Positions 6,678-11,649 of a stretch of 11,649 bases of DNA are shown piece after piece. Position 1 is the stretch's first letter. The number at the start of each line of letters is the position of its first letter. The notes below the pieces were generated by a model. It had not been told where the DNA came from, ran no database searches, and saw nothing but the letters and a program-made list of their open reading frames with translations. The stretch covers positions 1 through 11,649 of the forward strand of contig JAHEJE010000051.1 in assembly GCA_024639035.1 (NCBI GenBank). Reading direction: 5' to 3'. Made by a program: the position numbers and the translations under genes. The DNA comes from Alphaproteobacteria bacterium. Its GTDB lineage: Bacteria > Pseudomonadota > Alphaproteobacteria > Rhizobiales > Aestuariivirgaceae.

Positions 6678-8096
6678 ATGCGACTTCAGAAATTACTGGC
6701 ATCCGCGGCGTCTGTAATGGCCGTCAGCGTGGTGGCGGCGACAGGCGCATATGCGATGTCTATGTCCGATGCCGTGCGGATCGCCGTCGACAGCAATCCG
6801 GAAATCGGTGAAGCCATCGCCAATCGCGAGGCGATCGAATTCGAACTGCGCCAGGGAAGGGGGCTTTACCTGCCGCGCATCGATCTTGAGGGCAGCTTGG
6901 GGGCTGAACTCCGCGACAGCCGGTCAACCCACCAGACCGGAGACAATGACCATGTTTTTTTCCGCAAGGAAGGTAACGTGGTCATCAGGCAGTTGCTGTT
7001 TGATGGCTTTGGCACCGACGCCGAAGTCGAACGTCAGGCATCGCGGGTAGACGGGGCCTCGCACCGGGTCTTCGAGCGCTCGGAATTCATCGCCCTGGCG
7101 GTCATTCGTGAATATCTCGACATCATCCGCCTGCGCCGGGTTGTCAGCATCTCGGTCAACAATGTGTCCTACCACCGTGGGCTGCTTGGCCGGATCGGCG
7201 AAGGCGCCGATGAGGGTTCACTCAGCGTCGCGGATCGCCAGCAGGCGCAAGAACGGCTGTTTGCAGCCAACGCCCGTGTCGCCGAAGCGCGCGAAGAGCT
7301 GAAGGCGGCCGAAGCCCGCTTCATTCGGCTCGTTGGCCGTGCCTCCGGCAAGGTCTCGGTTCCCCGCCGCGTTTCAAAATCTTTGCCGCCGACCAAGTCG
7401 CACGCCATCGGTCTTGCCAGATCCAGCCACCCGTCGGTGAAGCTGGCCAAGGCGGATATCGATGCCGCGACAGCTTTGGTGAAGGCCGCTGAATCGCGCT
7501 ACTACCCGAAGTTCACTTTGGAGGGACGTGCCCGCGCCGGCGATGATCTCGGTGGCTTCCGTGGCCATGACCACGACCTGCAGGCCAATGTCGTGATGAG
7601 CTGGAACATCTACAACGGCGGTATCGATACCGCCAACCGGCAGGAGCAGATCCGCCGCGTCGATGAGCAGCGCATGCGCCTGCATCGCATCACCCGCGAA
7701 GTGGAAGAGGCGGTTCGCCTGTCCTGGGACCGGCGCGATGAACAGCGCCGTCGCCTGGCCGAACTGCGCCGCCAGCACGGTGCCATCCTTCAACTGGTGC
7801 GCTCCTACACCGAACAGTTCAACATCGGCCAGCGTTCGCTGCTCGATCTGCTGGATACGCAAAACACCCGCGTTTCGGCGCAGATTGCGGTGGAGACCGC
7901 CAATGCCGCGGTGAAATTCGCCGAGTACCGCGTGCTCGCATCGACCGGCACGTTGCTGCGCACCATGGGCGTGAAGGCGGCGAGCGCCTCGGACGCCTAT
8001 GCACGCGAGCAGGCCAAGGTACCGCCGACGCCGCCGGCTGAAACCCAGTCGCGGTATTCGCCCAAGCGCGATGGATCGATCGGACCGCTCTACTAG
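6678..8096 (+). CDS. TolC-family outer-membrane channel of a type I secretion system
   Basis: This is a TolC-family outer-membrane channel, expected to form a trimeric beta-barrel and periplasmic tunnel that opens the exit path of a type I secretion or efflux complex. The signal peptide (hydrophobic core followed by TGAYA-MS) suggests cleavage just before MSMSDAVRIA. Two outer-membrane-efflux repeats are visible. The first contains QLLFDGFG (107-114, counted from the ATG at 6672) and the second WNIYNGG (311-317). The late motif FNIGQRSLLDLLDTQN (383-398) is typical of type I secretion TolC proteins. The long stretches between these are helical and coiled-coil-like. Two ATGs are possible, at 6672 and 6678. 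GGAGAG at 6666-6671 abuts the first but lies well placed for 6678 (8 nt from GGAG), so I chose 6678, giving 472 residues. The C-terminal 40 residues are Pro/Lys-rich and probably periplasmic. It precedes the LapB-type ABC gene, its likely partner, with a terminator between them. Confidence 0.92.
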   Translation: MRLQKLLASAASVMAVSVVAATGAYAMSMSDAVRIAVDSNPEIGEAIANREAIEFELRQGRGLYLPRIDLEGSLGAELRDSRSTHQTGDNDHVFFRKEGNVVIRQLLFDGFGTDAEVERQASRVDGASHRVFERSEFIALAVIREYLDIIRLRRVVSISVNNVSYHRGLLGRIGEGADEGSLSVADRQQAQERLFAANARVAEAREELKAAEARFIRLVGRASGKVSVPRRVSKSLPPTKSHAIGLARSSHPSVKLAKADIDAATALVKAAESRYYPKFTLEGRARAGDDLGGFRGHDHDLQANVVMSWNIYNGGIDTANRQEQIRRVDEQRMRLHRITREVEEAVRLSWDRRDEQRRRLAELRRQHGAILQLVRSYTEQFNIGQRSLLDLLDTQNTRVSAQIAVETANAAVKFAEYRVLASTGTLLRTMGVKAASASDAYAREQAKVPPTPPAETQSRYSPKRDGSIGPLY

Positions 8097-8142
8097 GCTA
8101 TCGGTCGCACGGCACAAAAGCAGTTGCGAACCTGCAGCAATC

Positions 8143-8168
8143 AACGCGCCCTGCTATGGGCGCGTTTT
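8143..8168 (+). terminator. Intrinsic terminator after the TolC-family gene
   Basis: A perfect 9-bp stem (AACGCGCCC at 8143-8151, GGGCGCGTT at 8158-8166) closes a 6-nt loop and ends in four consecutive T. It lies 46 bp after the TolC-family stop. The T-run is short, so termination may be partial. It implies that the following ABC gene depends at least partly on its own promoter. Confidence 0.75.
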
Positions 8169-8181
8169 GCATTGGGCCGTA

Positions 8182-8230
8182 GCATTCGAATTCAATGCTT
8201 TTGGACAAGACGCGGATTTTGAAGTAGAAT
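8182..8230 (+). promoter_or_regulatory. Candidate promoter and operator-like site of the secretion ABC gene
   Basis: TTGGAC at 8201-8206 and TAGAAT at 8225-8230 are separated by 18 bp; the -10 matches the sigma-70 consensus at 5 of 6 positions, the -35 at only 3. Directly upstream lies the inverted repeat GCATT-N7-AATGC (8182-8198), which contains TTCGAATTC. A similar element sits beside the candidate promoter at 10527-10573. The resulting leader would be short, about 35-40 nt to the TTG start. Confidence 0.45.
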
Positions 8231-8273
8231 CAAACTACGCTCATGTAGTTTTGATACGGCACGGGAGACAGTT

Positions 8274-10433
8274 TTGGAGAGGCCTCAAATCGACACCTTC
8301 GGTGCCGAACCCGATCCGCTTTTGAACTGCTTGATAGCGGTCGCGGCTTTCCACGACAGGGCGGTTTCTGCCGAAACCGTAACCGCCGGTCTACCCTTGG
8401 TCGAGGGCCGCTTGACGCCGGCGCTGTTCGAGCGCGCCGCAGCCCGCGCCGGCTACGCCGCGAAAGTGCTGAAGCGCCCGCTCAGCAAACTGAACCCGAT
8501 CACGCTGCCGGCGGTGCTGCTGCTGGAAGACCAGGACGCCTGTGTCGTGGTCAGGAAGCTCTCCAAACGTACCTTCGAGATATTCGATCCCCTGACCCAA
8601 TCCTACGCCACGACCCGGCTGCAGGATCTTGAGGATGCCTATACCGGCCGCGCCATTCTGATCAAGCCGCAGCTCGATGTCGAAACCCGCAGCGGCGACG
8701 CCAGCATTCACGTGCCGGGTCACTGGTTCTGGGGCGTGGTCCGCAAACTGTGGCCATCCTATCTGCAGGTGATTTTTGCTGCTGCATTCATCAACATCCT
8801 GGCGCTGGCCTCGCCGCTGTTCATCATGAACGTCTACGACCGGGTGCTGCCCAACAAGGCGATTTACACCTTGTGGGTTCTGGCCGCCGGTATCGGCCTG
8901 GCGATACTCTTCGACCTCGCGCTGCGCTCGTTGCGCGGCTGGCTCATCGACGCTGCCGGACGGCGCGCCGACGTGCTGCTGTCCGGCCGCATATTCGAGC
9001 ACGTCATGAGCATTCGCCTGAGCAATCGGCCGAATACCACCGGCAGTTTCGCAAACCAGCTTCGCGAGTTCGATTCTGTTCGCGAGTTCTTCACCTCCGG
9101 TTCGCTGGCGACGGTGACCGATATTGCCTTCTTCGCGTTGTTCCTGTTCGTGATCTACAAGATCGGCGGCCCGATCGCACTTATCCCCGCTGTCGCTGCC
9201 GTCATCGTTCTGGCCATCGGCTTGATCCTGCAGTTCCCGTTGCGCAAGGCGGCGCAAAAGACACTGGCCGAGTCTGCCTATCGCCATTCGCTGCTGGTCG
9301 AGTCGATCGGCGCGCTCGAGACGATCAAGACAATTCGTGCCGAAGGCGCCCTGCAGCGGATCTGGGAACGGCTCGTCGGCCGCACCGCATCGACGCTGGA
9401 AAAAGCCCGGCGCATTCAGGCCCTGATCCTGAACATGACGGTTGCGGTCCAACAACTGGTTACCGTCGGGATCGTGATCGTCGGCGCCTATCTGTTCGAC
9501 GCCGGCGAGGTCTCCATGGGCGCGATCATCGCCTGTGTCATTCTCGGCGGGCGCAGCGTGGCACCGTTCGGCCAGTTCGCCACGCTGGTGGCCAAGTCGC
9601 AGCAATCGTTCGCGGCACTCAAGACGCTCAATGAATTGATGGCCATGGAAAGCGAACGGCCCGACGGCAAGAAGTTCGTCTCGCAGGCCATCACCGACGG
9701 CAGGATCGAATTCAACGCCATCGAATTTTCCTATCCCGGCGCACCGAACCCCGCCATCAGCGATTTCAGCCTGACCATCAAGCCTGGCGAGCGCGTCGGC
9801 ATCATCGGCAAGATCGGCTCCGGCAAGACGACAATCGGCCGTTTGCTGGGCGGAATTTACGAGGCTCAGAGCGGCTCGATCCTGATCGACGGCATCGATA
9901 TCCGCCAGTATCATCCTTATGAGCTGCGCAGTGCCGTCGGCGTCGTCGCCCAGGATTCGGACCTGTTCTTCGGCACGCTTCGCTCCAATATCCTGATGGG
10001 CATGCCCGATGCGACCGATGAACAGATGGTTCGCGCCTGCCAGCTTGCCGGGGTTGACGATTTCGCAAACAAGCATCCTTCCGGCTTCGACATGCCGATC
10101 GGCGAGCGTGGGTCTTTGCTGTCCGGCGGCCAGAAACAGGCCGTCGCCCTGGCGCGGATCCTGCTGCTCGAACCGCAGATCATTTTTCTCGACGAGCCCT
10201 CCGGCTCGATGGACCTGGCCAGCGAGCGGGTGCTGATCAAGCACCTGCGCGAGGCGTTCGACGAAGGTCAGACGGTGATTCTCTCGACCCATCGCTACAG
10301 CATGCTCGATCTTGTCGACCGGCTGGTCGTCGTCGCCAACGGCAAGGTTGCCGCCGATGGTCCCAAGGACAAGGTGTTGCAGGCCCTGAAGGCGCGCAGC
10401 GGGCGCATGAAGGCTGCCGCCGCGGCTGGTTAA
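8274..10433 (+). CDS. Type I secretion ABC transporter, LapB-type, with inactive C39-like domain
   Basis: This 719-residue inner-membrane ABC protein should energise type I secretion of a large substrate through an adaptor and a TolC channel. The N-terminal domain (about 12-135) is C39-like but lacks peptidase residues: the motif reads DPLLNCL (14-20), with Pro15 where C39 peptidases have the catalytic Cys, and Ala89-Cys90 where the His is expected. Such degenerate domains are known to dock substrates rather than cleave leaders. The membrane domain spans about 160-430 with six hydrophobic segments. The ATPase is intact: Walker A GKIGSGKT (512-519), Q-loop Gln560, LSGGQ (616-620), Walker B IIFLDEP (636-642) and H-loop His673. 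The start is TTG at 8274. The frame is closed by a stop at 8220-8222, there is no in-frame ATG or GTG between, and GGGAGA at 8263-8268 is 5 nt upstream. TolC precedes it, but no HlyD/LapC adaptor gene follows. The substrate is not in the window. Confidence 0.95.
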   Translation: MERPQIDTFGAEPDPLLNCLIAVAAFHDRAVSAETVTAGLPLVEGRLTPALFERAAARAGYAAKVLKRPLSKLNPITLPAVLLLEDQDACVVVRKLSKRTFEIFDPLTQSYATTRLQDLEDAYTGRAILIKPQLDVETRSGDASIHVPGHWFWGVVRKLWPSYLQVIFAAAFINILALASPLFIMNVYDRVLPNKAIYTLWVLAAGIGLAILFDLALRSLRGWLIDAAGRRADVLLSGRIFEHVMSIRLSNRPNTTGSFANQLREFDSVREFFTSGSLATVTDIAFFALFLFVIYKIGGPIALIPAVAAVIVLAIGLILQFPLRKAAQKTLAESAYRHSLLVESIGALETIKTIRAEGALQRIWERLVGRTASTLEKARRIQALILNMTVAVQQLVTVGIVIVGAYLFDAGEVSMGAIIACVILGGRSVAPFGQFATLVAKSQQSFAALKTLNELMAMESERPDGKKFVSQAITDGRIEFNAIEFSYPGAPNPAISDFSLTIKPGERVGIIGKIGSGKTTIGRLLGGIYEAQSGSILIDGIDIRQYHPYELRSAVGVVAQDSDLFFGTLRSNILMGMPDATDEQMVRACQLAGVDDFANKHPSGFDMPIGERGSLLSGGQKQAVALARILLLEPQIIFLDEPSGSMDLASERVLIKHLREAFDEGQTVILSTHRYSMLDLVDRLVVVANGKVAADGPKDKVLQALKARSGRMKAAAAAG

Positions 10434-10526
10434 CCGGTTGATGATGCGCAGATATTCCACCCGATCCAAGCATAATCGGAAGCTCGGATAGCGTTGCGCA
10501 ACTGCAACAAACAGTGAATTTGCCGC

Positions 10527-10573
10527 AACGTTCGAAATTCCAATGTTGTCGTCTGATCTCAGGGTGCTATAGA
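10527..10573 (+). promoter_or_regulatory. Candidate promoter and operator-like site of the small secreted protein gene
   Basis: TTGTCG at 10546-10551 and TATAGA at 10568-10573 are spaced by 16 bp. An imperfect inverted repeat AACGTT-N9-AATGTT (10527-10547) overlaps the -35 and contains TTCGAAATTC, close to the element beside the promoter at 8182-8230. The GCAAC motif occurs three times between 10498 and 10529, and a GTTGCGCAAC palindrome is at 10493-10502. The rest of the 187-bp gap after the ABC gene shows no gene and no T-tailed hairpin. Confidence 0.4.
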
Positions 10574-10620
10574 GTAGACTATCGAGGATTACCCTGTTTG
10601 AATTTGAAGGGGCTGGAGGG

Positions 10621-10995
10621 ATGATGACCAAACGTATGGCCGCTGTTGCGCTTGGTATGATGCTTGGCTGGGCAGTTGTTCCCGGGCAGGCGGCTGATTT
10701 TGTCAATCAGAACACGCATGGGGCGACACAATGCATTCGCGCATTTACCTCGCCGATGCTGGACCTGCCGCGCGAGGAGATGGTCTCGGCGGTGCACCAG
10801 AAGTATGACCACTCGCTTGAAGTTTCCGAGCGCCAGTCGGTGGTCTACAATCAGAGCCAGCTTTTCACCTGGGCCAGCGAAGCCAAGGTAAGCTGCGCCA
10901 AGGCGGTCGGTTTTCTCAAGCACGGTGAAGCCAACGCCGAACAGATCAGTCAATGCGACTGCTACTACAGCAGAATGCGCCTGCTGATGCACTGA
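10621..10995 (+). CDS. Small secreted four-cysteine protein of unknown function
   Basis: I do not recognise this 124-residue protein. It has a clear Sec signal peptide: basic start (MMTKRM), hydrophobic core and a PGQA-ADF cleavage site after about residue 24. The mature part is about 100 residues, largely helical in character, with four cysteines (Cys38, Cys92, Cys112, Cys114). The last two form a C-x-C near the end, so two disulfides, or metal or redox chemistry, are possible. It is therefore expected in the periplasm or outside the cell. GGAGGG at 10615-10620 touches the first ATG; the second ATG at 10624 is better spaced and may be the true start, which changes the protein by one residue. 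It has its own candidate promoter and ends before a strong terminator, so it is probably a single-gene transcript. It lies between the secretion ABC gene and the convergent peptidase, which makes a role in that system possible but unproven. Confidence 0.8.
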   Translation: MMTKRMAAVALGMMLGWAVVPGQAADFVNQNTHGATQCIRAFTSPMLDLPREEMVSAVHQKYDHSLEVSERQSVVYNQSQLFTWASEAKVSCAKAVGFLKHGEANAEQISQCDCYYSRMRLLMH

Positions 10996-11043
10996 GTGCA
11001 TCGTAGCCCGGCAACACCGGGTGGACAGACGAAGAAATGAAGG

Positions 11044-11076
11044 GACCGCTGACGGCATGCCGTCGGCGGTCTTTTT
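11044..11076 (+). terminator. Strong intrinsic terminator after the small secreted protein gene
   Basis: A 12-bp stem (11044-11055 with 11060-11071, one G-T wobble) with a CATG tetraloop is followed by five T (11072-11076). It lies 49 bp after the stop at 10995 and 24 bp before the end of the convergent peptidase gene. On the minus strand the hairpin is followed only by a mixed T/C stretch, so it acts mainly for the + strand. Confidence 0.88.
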
Positions 11077-11100
11077 GCGACTGAATGATCGAAAAGTACT

Positions 11101-11649
11101 CTAACCCTGCCGGCTCAGCCGGGCCGCGATGTGCAGGTAGTGCTGATGACGGTTCAGGGAATAGAACGGCTTGTAGTGTGGGATGGTCGTGTCCGGCCGC
11201 ACCGCATCGTTGAGGTTGTCGAGAATCATCTCTCCTCTCGGCGTCCGCACCGAAAGCACCGCATGGCCGCGATTACGCCGGGTGTCCTTCACGACCACGA
11301 TCCGCATGTCCCGCTCGGCCAGTCCAAGCTCCACCAGGGTCGCGTATTTCAGGATCGTATAGTCTTCGCAATCGCCGCCGGCCTCGAGGAATTCCATCGG
11401 GCTCGCCCAATGGTCTGAAGTGCCGAAGGTGTCGGCATCGTCGCTGTGCGCAACCAGCGCGTTGACCCCGCTGTTGAGTGCCTGCAGCAGGTCATATCCT
11501 CTATGCTGGCGCAGCTTTGCCACCAGGCGTCGCCAGTTCTGGAAATTCTTCGGGCATTTGAGTGCACCCTGATCGCAGAAGGCATAGAGCGGCAGCTCGT
11601 TGTCCATCCGCGCCAGCGCCCGGCTCCAGGCCGCGCCGATGCGGTTCGG
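11101..11649 (-). CDS. LapG-like bacterial transglutaminase-like cysteine peptidase (BTLCP), N-terminus outside window
   Basis: This is the C-terminal part of a BTLCP (DUF920/peptidase C93) periplasmic cysteine protease. Known LapG members cut near the N-terminus of large type I-secreted adhesins and release them from the cell surface. Counting from an internal Met (codon at 11605-11607), the catalytic triad is Cys80 in GGDCEDY, His115 in RGHAVL and Asp130 in ILDNLND. The acidic residues around the Cys (Asp79, Glu81, Asp82) are those reported to bind calcium in LapG. The conserved lead-in DHWASPMEFLEAGG (65-78) and the late YKPFYSLNRH (145-154) fit the family. A Cys pair (Cys11, Cys18) lies near the visible start. 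The frame remains open for 14 more codons to the window edge and includes a family-like Trp, so the Met at 11607 is probably internal and the true start with its signal peptide lies beyond 11649. It converges with the secretion genes. No LapD-type regulator is visible. Confidence 0.9.
   Translation of the reverse strand, partial: PNRIGAAWSRALARMDNELPLYAFCDQGALKCPKNFQNWRRLVAKLRQHRGYDLLQALNSGVNALVAHSDDADTFGTSDHWASPMEFLEAGGDCEDYTILKYATLVELGLAERDMRIVVVKDTRRNRGHAVLSVRTPRGEMILDNLNDAVRPDTTIPHYKPFYSLNRHQHYLHIAARLSRQG

Overview
The window reads as a GC-rich chromosomal segment from an alphaproteobacterium, probably of the Hyphomicrobiales. That placement is inferred from the strongly GC-biased third codon positions and from the protein families present: a bacterial transglutaminase-like cysteine peptidase (BTLCP), a LapB-type type I secretion ABC protein and a TolC-type channel. 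No rRNA or other taxonomic marker is present. There is no insertion sequence, tRNA, CRISPR array or prophage gene that I can see.

Left part (1-6344, all + strand): two GT-B glycosyltransferases are translationally coupled by a 4-bp overlap (27-1295 and 1292-2419) and look like the end of a polysaccharide or glycan locus that starts upstream of the window. After a 186-bp gap comes a three-gene run with 37-39 bp spacings: a 906-residue ABC-exporter-like protein (2606-5326), a stand-alone cyclic-nucleotide-binding-domain protein (5366-5827) and a Nudix hydrolase (5865-6344). The ABC protein is the most unusual object here. Its nucleotide-binding domain has lost the Walker A lysine, the Q-loop glutamine, the Walker B aspartate, the catalytic glutamate and the H-loop histidine, yet it keeps the LSSGQ signature and the D-loop. 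A roughly 290-residue expansion inside that domain consists largely of repeated copies of the ABC segment that normally occurs once between the Q-loop and the signature. The reading frame is intact, so this looks like a repurposed pseudo-ATPase and not a decaying gene.

Right part (6345-11649): a 333-bp noncoding stretch leads to a TolC-family outer-membrane channel (6678-8096) that ends at a hairpin terminator. Next, with its own candidate promoter and a TTG start, is a LapB-type type I secretion ABC protein (8274-10433) with an inactivated C39-like N-terminal domain and a fully intact ATPase. It is followed by a small secreted four-cysteine protein of unknown function (10621-10995) that ends at a strong hairpin terminator. 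A convergent LapG-like BTLCP peptidase (11101 to beyond 11649) lacks its N-terminus because the window ends. TolC, LapB-type ABC and BTLCP together suggest a Lap-like system for secreting, and proteolytically releasing, a large surface adhesin. The periplasmic adaptor (HlyD/LapC), the adhesin and a LapD-like receptor are not in the window. The candidate promoters of the secretion ABC gene and of the small secreted protein share a similar operator-like element beside their -35 boxes, which hints at co-regulation.
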